In this document: positions 1 to 7,972 of the stretch, in pieces | Layout of the letters: every line of letters begins with the position of its first letter | How positions within the stretch are numbered: position 1 is the stretch's first letter | Assembly (NCBI GenBank): GCA_005772895.1 | Contig: SXIH01000036.1 | Location: 1-64,000, forward strand | Source: Bacteroidota bacterium | GTDB taxonomy: Bacteria > Bacteroidota > Bacteroidia > 2-12-FULL-35-15 | Length of the DNA stretch: 64,000 nt | Direction: 5' to 3' | Program-made: the position numbers and the translations under genes | Notes under the pieces: generated by a model | The model's input: only the letters and a program-made list of their open reading frames with translations | What the model was told of the DNA's origin: nothing | The model's database searches: none

Positions 1-96
1 GTTGCCGTGCGGGGGTGCCGTGTCTTGCGGGGTTGTTCGTTCAATAGCATCAATCCTGCTAAGGCATCGCCGATCGTGCCGGTTGCATAGAGCAGA
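1..96. other. GC-rich non-RecQ sequence at the window edge
   Basis: A hand count gives about 58% G+C in these 96 bases, against a clearly AT-rich surrounding sequence. It replaces the part of recQ that should encode the DEAH box and following motifs. The recQ frame stays open here but reads DLLYATGTIGDALAG, which does not match the helicase. It could be an assembly artefact at a contig end, or a real insertion or rearrangement. Confidence 0.5.
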
Positions 97-536
97 TCAT
101 CAATCGCGAAAAAGGAAATTTTTATTTCATTAAAAAATGCAATATTATCTTCTTTGGTTAAACTTTCAGGAGCAACATATAGCAGTTTTGTTTTTCCGTC
201 AGTAATATCTTTTTTTACTTTAGTGATTTCTGCTTTTGTAAGAGATGAATTTAAGAAATGGGCAATACCTTCTTCGTTTCCAAAGTTGCGTAATGCATCC
301 ACTTGATTTTTCATCAAAGCAATAAGCGGAGATATAATAATAGCTGTTCCTTCACTAACTAATGCGGGTAATTGGTAGCATAATGACTTGCCGCCACCGG
401 TCGGCATAATTACAAAGGTGTCTTTTCCTTCCATCAAACTTCCTATAATAGCCTCTTGTGGTCCTTTGAATTTCTTGAATCCAAAATATTTCTGTAAGCA
501 CTCTAGTAGGGATGTTTCAACATCGATCGTTTTCAA
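1..536 (-). CDS. recQ: ATP-dependent DNA helicase RecQ, N-terminal part only (runs off left edge)
   Basis: Superfamily 2 DNA helicase of the RecQ family, which unwinds DNA in recombination and repair. The reverse-strand frame opens at a TTG (534-536) preceded by AAGAGGAA. It gives the RecQ start with motif I MPTGGGKSLCYQ near residues 42-53, then ISPLIALMKNQV (motif Ia) and LLYVAPESL. The frame reaches SFFAID, where the family reads DEAH (motif II), but after about position 97 the sequence no longer resembles RecQ and becomes GC-rich, although the frame stays open to base 1. The product may therefore be truncated or chimeric rather than only cut by the window. It is divergent from kdsD, with about 165 bp between them. 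Identity of the 97-536 part is secure. Confidence 0.82.
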   Translation of the reverse strand, partial: MKTIDVETSLLECLQKYFGFKKFKGPQEAIIGSLMEGKDTFVIMPTGGGKSLCYQLPALVSEGTAIIISPLIALMKNQVDALRNFGNEEGIAHFLNSSLTKAEITKVKKDITDGKTKLLYVAPESLTKEDNIAFFNEIKISFFAIDDLLYATGTIGDALAGLMLLNEQPRKTRHPRTA

Positions 537-701
537 TTCCTCTTTTTTTTAAAATTAATGTTTATGTGAGATTATCTTTAAAATGAACTATTTTTATACC
601 TTTATATATAGGAATCAATAATTAATCGTTTTCTATATATCTAATGTAAATATATAATAAAAAATTGTTACACAGACAAACATTTCTCTACTTTATTTTA
701 A

Positions 702-1682
702 ATGTCCTACGAAGTGAATAAATCCATCGATAAAATAATTGAACTAGCTAAAACCACCTTAAATATTGAGGCCGATTCGGTTAGAAACCTGCAAAATTAC
801 GTGAATAACGACTTTGTAGCATCAGTAAAACTCATATATGAATCCAAAGGAAGAGTAGTTATAACCGGTATAGGAAAGAGCGCGATTATTGCTCAAAAGA
901 TGGTTGCTACAATGAACTCTACAGGCACTCCTTCTATATTTATGCATGCCGCAGATGCTATTCATGGCGATTTAGGAACTATTCAAAAAGATGATATTGT
1001 TGTATGTATTTCTAAGAGTGGTAATACTCCGGAAATAAAAGTACTTGTTCCTTTATTAAAAACAGGGGGCAATAAATTAATTGCTTTGGTTGGTAATCTA
1101 GATTCCTATTTGGCAAAACAATCGGATTATGTATTGAACTCTACGGTTGAAAAAGAAGCTTGTCCGAATAATTTAGCACCTACTTCCAGCACAACAGCTC
1201 AACTTGCAATGGGTGATGCTTTGGCAGTTTGTTTATTGGATTGCAGAGATTTTACAAGCAGCGATTTTGCAAAATATCATCCTGGTGGTGCACTTGGAAA
1301 AAAATTATATTTGAAAGTAGGCGATATTGCAACACAAAATCAGAAACCTGTAGTGAAACCCGATGATTCAATAAAATCGGTTATTATGGAAATTTCTTCT
1401 AAACGATTAGGAGCAACTGCGGTTGTTGATAATGGAAATTTGGTGGGTGTTATTACAGATGGTGATTTACGGAGAATGTTGGAGAAAACAGATTCAATAA
1501 GTAGTTTATGTGCTGCTGATATAATGAATAAAACTCCTAAACAAATTGAAGCAGAAGAGTTGGCTGTAAATGCAATGCAATTGTTGGAGCAATTTAATAT
1601 TACTCAACTTATTGTAACCAGCAAAGGAAAATATCACGGCTTTGTGCATTTGCACGATTTGTTGAAAGAAGGAATTATTTAA
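702..1682 (+). CDS. kdsD: D-arabinose-5-phosphate isomerase (KpsF/GutQ family)
   Basis: Cytoplasmic sugar-phosphate isomerase that converts ribulose 5-phosphate to arabinose 5-phosphate, the first committed step towards Kdo in lipopolysaccharide. The 326-residue length is normal for the family. An N-terminal SIS domain shows VVITGIGKSAIIAQK and the conserved HAADAIHGDLG segment, with CISKSGNTPE as the phosphosugar-binding loop and HPGGALG at the domain end. Two CBS domains follow (about residues 205-326; ITDGDLRR and the final HLHDLL). The start ATG at 702 is the first in frame. Downstream, repeats occupy the gap to the GT2 gene, so it is probably not co-transcribed with it. Confidence 0.95.
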   Translation: MSYEVNKSIDKIIELAKTTLNIEADSVRNLQNYVNNDFVASVKLIYESKGRVVITGIGKSAIIAQKMVATMNSTGTPSIFMHAADAIHGDLGTIQKDDIVVCISKSGNTPEIKVLVPLLKTGGNKLIALVGNLDSYLAKQSDYVLNSTVEKEACPNNLAPTSSTTAQLAMGDALAVCLLDCRDFTSSDFAKYHPGGALGKKLYLKVGDIATQNQKPVVKPDDSIKSVIMEISSKRLGATAVVDNGNLVGVITDGDLRRMLEKTDSISSLCAADIMNKTPKQIEAEELAVNAMQLLEQFNITQLIVTSKGKYHGFVHLHDLLKEGII

Positions 1683-1683
1683 T

Positions 1684-1733
1684 CTACGAACCTGCCTGCG
1701 GTAGGCAGGTTACGAATTTTCACGAATTACGAA
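1684..1733. repeat. ACGAATT-type repeat interrupted by a CCTGCCT palindrome
   Basis: Just after the kdsD stop, bases 1684-1690 (CTACGAA) and 1710-1733 (TTACGAAT...ACGAATTACGAAT) resemble the 32-bp arms around the GxxExxY gene at 42.5-43.0 kb. Between them lies a 19-bp palindrome (1691-1709) with arms CCTGCCT and AGGCAGG. The simplest reading is one short repeat inserted into another. Confidence 0.6.
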
Positions 1734-1776
1734 TCTGTGTTTGTTATTAAACTACAAATTATTATTAGAACAAATT

Positions 1777-1802
1777 CCCCTCTTGAGAGGGGTAGGGGTG
1801 TG
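1777..1802. repeat. C-rich/G-rich hairpin repeat (CCCCTCTTGAGAGGGG + TAGGGGTG)
   Basis: A perfect 16-bp palindrome at 1777-1792 is followed by TAGGGGTG. It has the same plan (C-rich arm, TTGA-type loop, G-rich arm, then a TAGGGG tail) as the copies at 49161 (inside murF), 50381 and 60112 (inside anmK). Confidence 0.65.
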
Positions 1803-1824
1803 TTGTCGTTAAGTTAATCGAAAA

Positions 1825-2538
1825 ATGAAGATAGCAGCAATAGTCCCCGCTTATAATGAAGAGAAAGCTATTACAGCTGTTGTGAACGATATTCTTCAAA
1901 TTGCTCATGAACAAAATTTATCTATTGGCGTTATTGTTGTTAACGATTGCTCAAAAGATTCTACGTCTGAAATAATTTCAAAATTAAATTGTGTTGCTTT
2001 AAATCTGCCTGTTAACTTAGGCATTGGCGGTGCTGTTCAAACAGGATTCAAATATGCTTTTGAAAATGGATTTGATTATGCCATTCAGATTGATGGGGAC
2101 GGACAACATCCTGCTTCGGAAATTCCGAAATTAATTAATGCAGCAAAAGAAAATAATTTAGATGTTGTAATCGGTTCACGTTTTATTTCTAAAGAAGGTT
2201 TTCAGTCTTCAGCTATAAGAAGATTTGGAATAAATTATTTTAAATGGCTGAACCGGTTTTTAGTTGGAATAACAGTAAACGACAGTACTTCCGGTTTACG
2301 ATTGATTAATAAAAAAACACTGGAATTAGTAAGTGAATATTATCCCGATGAATATCCGGAGCCAGAAGCAATCATTTTATATTCCTTAAACAAATTAAAA
2401 ATCGGAGAAGTATCTGTAAACATGAAAGAGCGTCAAGGAGGTGTTTCTTCCATAAGTTCGGTTTCTTCTATTTATTATATGTTTAAAGTTACCTTGGCAA
2501 TTATTTATACATTTATAAGAATTAAATTTAAAAAATAA
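1825..2538 (+). CDS. Glycosyltransferase family 2 (polyprenyl-phosphate sugar transferase type)
   Basis: A 237-residue soluble GT-A fold enzyme of the DPM1-like branch of GT2. It begins IAAIVPAYNEEKAI, has VVNDCSKDST for nucleotide-sugar binding and DGDGQHP as the metal-binding DxD-type motif near residue 92. Members usually load a sugar from a nucleotide donor onto polyprenyl phosphate. There is no long C-terminal membrane domain, only a short hydrophobic tail (YYMFKVTLAIIYTFI). It sits 4 bp before a DUF2304 membrane protein; the two are probably translated together, and the pairing is common. The substrate cannot be read from the sequence. Confidence 0.88.
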   Translation: MKIAAIVPAYNEEKAITAVVNDILQIAHEQNLSIGVIVVNDCSKDSTSEIISKLNCVALNLPVNLGIGGAVQTGFKYAFENGFDYAIQIDGDGQHPASEIPKLINAAKENNLDVVIGSRFISKEGFQSSAIRRFGINYFKWLNRFLVGITVNDSTSGLRLINKKTLELVSEYYPDEYPEPEAIILYSLNKLKIGEVSVNMKERQGGVSSISSVSSIYYMFKVTLAIIYTFIRIKFKK

Positions 2539-2542
2539 TCAC

Positions 2543-2878
2543 ATGTTCAGAATTCAAGCCATCGCTATCGCAACAAGCATTTTGTTTTTGCTTTACATTG
2601 TCCGGTTAATTATCAAAGGGAAACTCCGTGAAGAATATTCCATTGTGTGGATTGTTTGTACAATTGTTTTGATTTTGTTCTCCTTTTGGAGAGATGGTTT
2701 GGCAGTAGTATCCGAATTAGTTGGGGTCTATTCACCACCAAACTTAGTTCTTATTGCAACTATTTTTGCAGTGTTTATTTATTTGCTTCACTTGAGTGTG
2801 GTGGTTTCTAAATTGCATTCTCAAAATAAGCAGTTAGCTCAGGATATTGCGTTGCTTAAAGAAAAGTTGAAAGGTTAG
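2543..2878 (+). CDS. DUF2304 family small membrane protein
   Basis: A 111-residue protein with three hydrophobic segments (about residues 4-22, 34-50 and 66-88) and a charged, coiled-coil-like C-terminus (KLHSQNKQLAQDIALLKEKL). The REEYSIVWI segment between helices 1 and 2 is typical of DUF2304. These proteins are regularly encoded beside GT2 polyprenyl-phosphate glycosyltransferases, as here (4-bp gap), and may anchor or assist the enzyme at the inner membrane; that role is inference. Confidence 0.8.
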   Translation: MFRIQAIAIATSILFLLYIVRLIIKGKLREEYSIVWIVCTIVLILFSFWRDGLAVVSELVGVYSPPNLVLIATIFAVFIYLLHLSVVVSKLHSQNKQLAQDIALLKEKLKG

Positions 2879-2899
2879 AAGGTTGCAAGGTTGAAAAGT

Positions 2900-3583
2900 T
2901 TAAACTAATCCACCATTCAAATCTACACAAGCCCCATTTAAATAAGGCGTAGTTCTGATGTATTGAATAGTAGAAAAAATATTCTCCGGATCACCGAATT
3001 CATTCGAAGCAATTTTTGATTTGATTTTTTCCTGAATTTCTTTCGGGACAGTATTGATCATTCCTACTTTAAAATAACCCAAATTGATATTGTTGATAGT
3101 AATTCCTTTTTGTGCATTTTCTAAAGCAATGCTTTTTATCATTCCATTCAATCCGGCTTTTGAAGCTGCATAGGCACTTGTTCCCATCACTCCGGTTTCG
3201 GAAACGATGGATGATAAATTAATAATTCGTCCGAAATTTTGTTCTCGCATCAAAGGCAATGTTGCTCTAATTAAATAAAAGGTTCCGGTTAAGTTTACAT
3301 TTATCACTTTGTTCCATTCTTCAATATTTGATTTATGAGCAAATGCATTTGCAGTTATTCCTGCACAATTGATAAGTGTAATTTCTTTTGTTTGTGATTT
3401 TATAGATGCGATAAATTTTTCTACTTCAATAAAATTAGTAATGTCTAATTGAACCGTATTTTCATAAAGTTTACCCTCAGGTTTATTCAAATGATAAGTC
3501 CCAATAATTTGTTCGCCCGATTGAGAAAATTTATTGAACAAAAAATTCCCTATTCCGCCTGTGATTCCTGTAATGATTATCAT
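2900..3583 (-). CDS. SDR family oxidoreductase (FabG-like)
   Basis: A 227-residue classical short-chain dehydrogenase/reductase. The N-terminal TGITGGIG loop is the dinucleotide-binding TGxxxGxG motif, NCAGI is the NAG motif, and the catalytic Ser, Tyr and Lys lie in NLSSIVSETG and YAASKAG. The C-terminus PYLNGACVDLNGG is the usual FabG-type ending. It reduces or oxidises a carbonyl or alcohol; the substrate is unknown. It is convergent with the DUF2304 gene (21-bp gap) and divergent from the 3674-7972 cluster, so the 90-bp spacer at 3584-3673 should hold promoters for both. Participation in the same pathway as that cluster is plausible but unproved. Confidence 0.88.
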   Translation of the reverse strand: MIIITGITGGIGNFLFNKFSQSGEQIIGTYHLNKPEGKLYENTVQLDITNFIEVEKFIASIKSQTKEITLINCAGITANAFAHKSNIEEWNKVINVNLTGTFYLIRATLPLMREQNFGRIINLSSIVSETGVMGTSAYAASKAGLNGMIKSIALENAQKGITINNINLGYFKVGMINTVPKEIQEKIKSKIASNEFGDPENIFSTIQYIRTTPYLNGACVDLNGGLV

Positions 3584-3673
3584 TTATAATTGTTTTTTTA
3601 AGCTAAAATTTTCGTAATTTGTCACTAATTTAAAGCAAAATAACAAAAAAATACTCAATAGCAGATTATATTA

Positions 3674-4084
3674 GTGGAAAGCAAGAGCACAGCTATATAC
3701 GAAGCCGAACAAATAGGTCATTATTTGTTAAGTATTCCTATTCATGATTCTGAAAAGAATACTTATATCGATGCTATGCAAAAATTAAATATCCCCTTTT
3801 CAAATTACGAACAAGCTCTTTGGAATAGTATGCTAAAAAGTAAATTTAAAATGGCTTGCATAGATGCCGGATTAGCATTAAAAGATCCAAACAACAATGC
3901 TCGTAGAAAACTATTTACCATGCTTGCTATTTTAGAAGCATCACCAAACTATACTCAGTATTTTCTTTCTCGAAATTTTTCATTTTTTTATTTATTTAAA
4001 ATAGGAGCAGTAGGAATCCGCGCAGTTTTGCGTGCAATGATTGGAATTTTAATCGTAAACAACATTAAACGCAAATGCAGTTAA
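3674..4084 (+). CDS. Unknown 136-residue protein, first gene of the 3.7-8.0 kb cluster
   Basis: I do not recognise a family. The frame starts at GTG 3674 with no earlier candidate. The predicted protein is mainly helical and ends in a hydrophobic segment (about residues 95-130, ending IVNNIKRKCS), so it may associate with the membrane. It overlaps the start of the GMC-type oxidoreductase by 10 bp, which implies translational coupling. In other bacteria, small proteins beside GMC oxidoreductases act as a third subunit (gluconate 2-dehydrogenase subunit 3 type). The position fits that idea, but no sequence motif here confirms it. Confidence 0.7.
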   Translation: MESKSTAIYEAEQIGHYLLSIPIHDSEKNTYIDAMQKLNIPFSNYEQALWNSMLKSKFKMACIDAGLALKDPNNNARRKLFTMLAILEASPNYTQYFLSRNFSFFYLFKIGAVGIRAVLRAMIGILIVNNIKRKCS

Positions 4085-5691
4085 AGTACGATTATATCAT
4101 TGTTGGTTCGGGTGCCACGGGCGCTATTGCTGCTCATGCATTGGTTGAAGCAGGAGTGAATGTGGCGGTTTTGGATGTTGGTGTGGAGGATGAAAAATAT
4201 AAAGAAATTATTCCCAACAAAGATTTTATTTCTATTCGCAAAGAAGATGACAATCAGAAAAAATATTTTTTAGGAAACGACTTCGAAGGCATTCCTTGGC
4301 AAACATCAAAAGTAGGTTCGCAATTGACTCCCCCTAGAAATTTTCTTACACAGTTATCGAAAAAATTTATTCCCTTTGAATCTGATTCTTTCAGTCCAAT
4401 GGAAAGTATGGCCAAAGGAGGATTAGGTGGTGGTTGGGGATTGGGTTGTTATGAATTCTCAAAACCCGAACTGGATGCAATTGGATTAAAAGAATCTGAA
4501 ATGTTAAAAGCCTATGAGGCAGTTGCGTCTCACATTGGAATTTCCGGTGATAAAGATGACGCTGCCCCTTATACTTTAAGAGATTTGAAAAATGTAATGC
4601 CGGTTTCTGATTTAGAACAAAATTTAAACGGAATATTTTCTTCATACAAAAATCAAAAAAACAGTTTGAATAAAAAAGGAATCTATGTTGGTAGAACTCC
4701 TTTGGCGGTGCTTACGAAAGACAGAGAAAATCGTAGAGCTATCCAATATAAGGATATGGATCTTTGGAGCGATAAAGACAAGTCGGGATACCGTTCCTGG
4801 ATGACAATTGAGCAATTGAGCAGCAACTCTAATTTCACGTATCATAAAAATTGTTTGGTGATAAAATTCAGAGAACAAGAAAATGGTGTGGATGTTATTG
4901 TAAAAAGAACGGATACAAATGAAGAACAAATTTTTACTTGCAAAAAATTAATTCTATCTCCAGGAGTTTTAGGAACAGCACGAATTGTTATTCGCTCTTT
5001 CGATTATAAAAAAGAACAACTGCCTGTTATTTGTAATCCTTATTGTTATATTCCCTGTTTTCAGTGGCGGATGCTGGGAAAAGAAATAGAACAACGTAAG
5101 ACGGGTTTTGGACAATTGATGTTGTTTTTAGATGAAGACAAAACAAACTTTGATGTTGGGTTGGCGGCATTGTATAGTTATCGTTCCTTATTGTTGTTTA
5201 AGCTTATTAAAGAATCACCTCTTAATTATTCTGATTCCCGTATTCTTATGCAGTATATGCAATCTTCATTTACCATTGCTGGTGTGCATCATCCGGAAAA
5301 AAGTTCAGCAACAAAATTTATTAGAATGAAACAAAATGTCGAAACTTTTACAGGCGACATTTTAACTGGACAATATATTTTGTCTGATCAGGAACTTCAA
5401 ACTAATGAAAATAGAGAGAAAAAAATTAAATCTGCTTTAAAAACGTTAGGCTGTCAGCCAATAAAAACTATTTACACTCCGCATGGTGGAAGTATTCATT
5501 ATGCCGGTACGTTGCCGTTTAGCGATAACGGAGAAAAATTCTCTATTCATCCGAATGGAAAATTAGCTGGAACAAAAAATGTTTTTGTTGCTGATGGTTC
5601 AGGATTTAATTATTTGCCTGCAAAAGGATTAACATTTACTTTAATGGCGAACGCATACAATGTTGCTAAAAATGTTTTGAAGAATGAATAA
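4075..5691 (+). CDS. GMC-type FAD-dependent oxidoreductase
   Basis: A 538-residue flavoprotein. YDYIIVGSGATGAIAAHAL is the N-terminal FAD-binding Rossmann motif (GxGxxG), and GGLGGGWG (about residue 115) resembles the GMC FAD-ribityl region. The C-terminus has GGSIHYAGT, with the likely catalytic His, and KNVFVADGSGFNYLPAKGLTFT, the typical GMC ending. Such enzymes oxidise an alcohol or sugar hydroxyl and pass electrons to a carrier or oxygen. There is no signal peptide, so it acts in the cytoplasm or on the inner face of the membrane. Both ends overlap neighbouring genes (10 bp and 8 bp). The substrate is unknown. Confidence 0.85.
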   Translation: MQLKYDYIIVGSGATGAIAAHALVEAGVNVAVLDVGVEDEKYKEIIPNKDFISIRKEDDNQKKYFLGNDFEGIPWQTSKVGSQLTPPRNFLTQLSKKFIPFESDSFSPMESMAKGGLGGGWGLGCYEFSKPELDAIGLKESEMLKAYEAVASHIGISGDKDDAAPYTLRDLKNVMPVSDLEQNLNGIFSSYKNQKNSLNKKGIYVGRTPLAVLTKDRENRRAIQYKDMDLWSDKDKSGYRSWMTIEQLSSNSNFTYHKNCLVIKFREQENGVDVIVKRTDTNEEQIFTCKKLILSPGVLGTARIVIRSFDYKKEQLPVICNPYCYIPCFQWRMLGKEIEQRKTGFGQLMLFLDEDKTNFDVGLAALYSYRSLLLFKLIKESPLNYSDSRILMQYMQSSFTIAGVHHPEKSSATKFIRMKQNVETFTGDILTGQYILSDQELQTNENREKKIKSALKTLGCQPIKTIYTPHGGSIHYAGTLPFSDNGEKFSIHPNGKLAGTKNVFVADGSGFNYLPAKGLTFTLMANAYNVAKNVLKNE

Positions 5692-6547
5692 GCCTAGCAT
5701 AATAATAACCGGAGCAAATGGATTTATCGGAGAAAGTCTGGTAAGCTACTTTTTTGCCAAAGGTTGGCTGGTAAAAGCGCTTGTTCATTATATGCCAATA
5801 AATAAAGTTATTGGTGTCGACTATGTTTTATACAATTTGGAAGAAAAGCCGAATGAAAAAATATTTGAGTCGGTCAATTATTTAGTTCATGGAGCTTATT
5901 TGAAATTCGATAAAAATAAAAATTCAGATGCAATAAATATTCAAGGAACAAAAACATTAGTTGATTTATGCAGAAAGAATAATATCAAGCCCTTGTTTCT
6001 TTCCTCTTTTTCAGCTCATAAAGATGCTGAATCGCATTATGGAAAAACTAAATTAGAATCAGAAAAATTGTTTGATGTTTCTAAGGATGTGATTTTAAAG
6101 ACTGGTTTTGTTATTGGGAAAAAGGGGCTGAGCGGAGAATTGGTTAATAGAATAAGAAATGCTACATTTTTTCCCTTGGTTGGAAGTGGAGTGCAACCAA
6201 TTCAAACTATTCATATCGATGATTTGTGTTTGATAATAGAGAAAGTGTTTGTTGAAAATATAGTTGGATTATATTGTGTGGCAGAAGCTGAGGCGATTTC
6301 TATGAAAACGTTTTATCAGGAAATTTCGGATCAGCTAAATAAAAAGACAAAATTCATTTCTTTTTCTACTTCATTACTTTACTTTATTTGCAAAATGTTT
6401 GAGAGCATTGGAATAAAGCTTCCTGTTTCTTCTGAAAATGTACTAGGCTTAAAACATTTAACTAAATTTGATACTACAAAGGATTTAAATAAACTTGGAG
6501 TAACTTTAAAGTATTATAAAGAAAGTTTAAGAGCTGTTTTAAAATGA
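5684..6547 (+). CDS. NAD-dependent epimerase/dehydratase family protein (extended SDR)
   Basis: A 287-residue extended SDR. SIIITGANGFIGESL is the N-terminal TGxxGxxG NAD(P)-binding loop, FLSSFSAH contains the catalytic Ser region, and HYGKTKLESEK has the YxxxK catalytic pair. HIDDLC near residue 180 is the usual motif near the sugar-nucleotide pocket. The family acts on nucleotide sugars or on lipid or steroid alcohols; which applies here is open. The start overlaps the GMC gene by 8 bp and the end overlaps the next gene by 4 bp. Confidence 0.87.
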   Translation: MNKPSIIITGANGFIGESLVSYFFAKGWLVKALVHYMPINKVIGVDYVLYNLEEKPNEKIFESVNYLVHGAYLKFDKNKNSDAINIQGTKTLVDLCRKNNIKPLFLSSFSAHKDAESHYGKTKLESEKLFDVSKDVILKTGFVIGKKGLSGELVNRIRNATFFPLVGSGVQPIQTIHIDDLCLIIEKVFVENIVGLYCVAEAEAISMKTFYQEISDQLNKKTKFISFSTSLLYFICKMFESIGIKLPVSSENVLGLKHLTKFDTTKDLNKLGVTLKYYKESLRAVLK

Positions 6548-7164
6548 AAGAGTATAGCAATAGAATTCCACCGGATACTTTGTCGGCCTTGACAAATTAC
6601 TTGGAGCAAAAGCACCAGGAGAATACTACATTCTCATTTCATCAGGACAATAAGGAGTTTTTAAATCAACTTAGAATTATTTTTAAAGACATTCCGGAAA
6701 TAGTTGATTCTTTAAAAGAGGATAGCTATATAGTTACAAGAAAAGTCAATAAAGCAAATTCAAAAGTGGCATTTTGTCCGCATTTTGATAACTACTCATC
6801 TACAATACTAATTCCATTAAAAGTTCCAGATTCAAAGTTTAACGGAGATATTATTTTGTGGGAAAATGCAAGAAAAACTCCGAGCAATGTTATTTCACAC
6901 ATGATTTCTAAATTGTATTTTCAGAATAAAATTGCAACTAAGAAATTGGTAAAAATGTTTAATGAAGGTAAAAATTTTACACGCCATTCCGTAAAGCCGG
7001 GAAGTTTTGTTCAATTTGATGGGTTTGTTGGTTTGCATTTTAATCTGAATGTAGATTCAGGTGAACGTATGTCGCTTTTGATTCATAATGATAAAAAATT
7101 TGCGAATACTTTTATTGTTAAGATGATTGAAAAATACAGTCAATATAGCGTAAAACCAAAATAA
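6544..7164 (+). CDS. Putative 2-oxoglutarate/Fe(II)-dependent oxygenase-like protein
   Basis: A 206-residue protein without an obvious named family. It carries the spacing expected of a 2OG-Fe(II) dioxygenase double-stranded beta-helix: H80-x-D82 (in CPHFDNYSS), a distal H165 (GLHFNLN) and R175 ten residues later (SGERMSL), which would bind iron and 2-oxoglutarate. Strand-like segments TILIPLKV and GDIILWE lie between them. This is inference from motif spacing; a structure prediction would decide it. ATGA overlap with the SDR upstream and a 4-bp gap to the methyltransferase indicate co-expression. Confidence 0.6.
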   Translation: MKEYSNRIPPDTLSALTNYLEQKHQENTTFSFHQDNKEFLNQLRIIFKDIPEIVDSLKEDSYIVTRKVNKANSKVAFCPHFDNYSSTILIPLKVPDSKFNGDIILWENARKTPSNVISHMISKLYFQNKIATKKLVKMFNEGKNFTRHSVKPGSFVQFDGFVGLHFNLNVDSGERMSLLIHNDKKFANTFIVKMIEKYSQYSVKPK

Positions 7165-7168
7165 GTTT

Positions 7169-7972
7169 ATGTCACTTTTTGTAAAACTAAGAACCTACTT
7201 ACAAGAACCCCGTTTGATTGGTGTTGATTTGGATAGTGACGAAATGCTGGCTATTCATAGCAAAGTGTTGTATGAAAAGCCAATGATGAAAGGCGTTTTT
7301 TCTGAATTTTATGATACTTGTATTTCGTTAGATGAAAAACATTTTTCTAAAAGTAAAGGCAAAAGAGTTGAGATAGGAGCAGGAGTAAGTTTTTTCAAAA
7401 AGAAATATCCAGAGATTATTTCCACAGATATTAAAAAGGCAGAAAATTTAGATATGGTAGTGGATGCTCAGAATATGCCATTCGAAAATAATAGCATAAG
7501 AGCTATTTATGGAATAAATTGTTTTCACCATTTACCAAACCCTAATTTATTTTTTAAAGAATTGGAAAGAGTGTTGGAAAAAGGTTGTGGTTGTGTATTA
7601 ATTGATCCTTATTACGGAACAGTAGCAAAACGTTTCTACAAAAAAATATTTGATTCCGAAACATTTGACATGACACAAAAAGAGTGGGTGAACGAATCGC
7701 AAGGTTTTATGGTTGGTGCCAATCAAGCACTTTCTTACATAGTTTTTAAGCGCGATAAAGAGAAGTTTGAAAAGATGTATCCGAATTTAGAAATTGTGAT
7801 TCAAAAGCCTTTGAATAATTATATGCGTTATCTTTTATCAGGAGGATTAAATTTCCGGCAAATTCTTCCTTCTTTCTTTTCTTCTATAATAAAGTTTTTC
7901 GAATTTCTTTTTATTCCTTTCAATTCAATCTTTGCATTGCATCATATTATTGTGATTAGGAAGAAGAACTAA
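7169..7972 (+). CDS. Class I SAM-dependent methyltransferase
   Basis: A 267-residue protein. VEIGAGVSFFKKKYP is motif I for S-adenosylmethionine binding, STDI ends strand 2, MPFENNSIRAIYGINCFHHLPNP is the motif typical of Methyltransf_11 proteins, and a long C-terminal region (residues 180-267) includes hydrophobic stretches. This suggests a membrane-near or lipid-like acceptor. It is the last gene of the cluster and overlaps the end of the convergent TPR gene by 4 bp. The acceptor is unknown. Confidence 0.85.
   Translation: MSLFVKLRTYLQEPRLIGVDLDSDEMLAIHSKVLYEKPMMKGVFSEFYDTCISLDEKHFSKSKGKRVEIGAGVSFFKKKYPEIISTDIKKAENLDMVVDAQNMPFENNSIRAIYGINCFHHLPNPNLFFKELERVLEKGCGCVLIDPYYGTVAKRFYKKIFDSETFDMTQKEWVNESQGFMVGANQALSYIVFKRDKEKFEKMYPNLEIVIQKPLNNYMRYLLSGGLNFRQILPSFFSSIIKFFEFLFIPFNSIFALHHIIVIRKKN

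Noticed and set aside
1-96. The reading AIDDLLYATGTIGDA looks like the PRPP-binding loop of phosphoribosyltransferases
   Set aside because: The spacing has an extra residue and no other part of the family is present; it is more likely chance in a GC-rich edge sequence.
4391-4929. Open frames of 84 and 95 residues on the minus strand
   Set aside because: They lie opposite the well-supported GMC oxidoreductase gene and have no recognisable domain.
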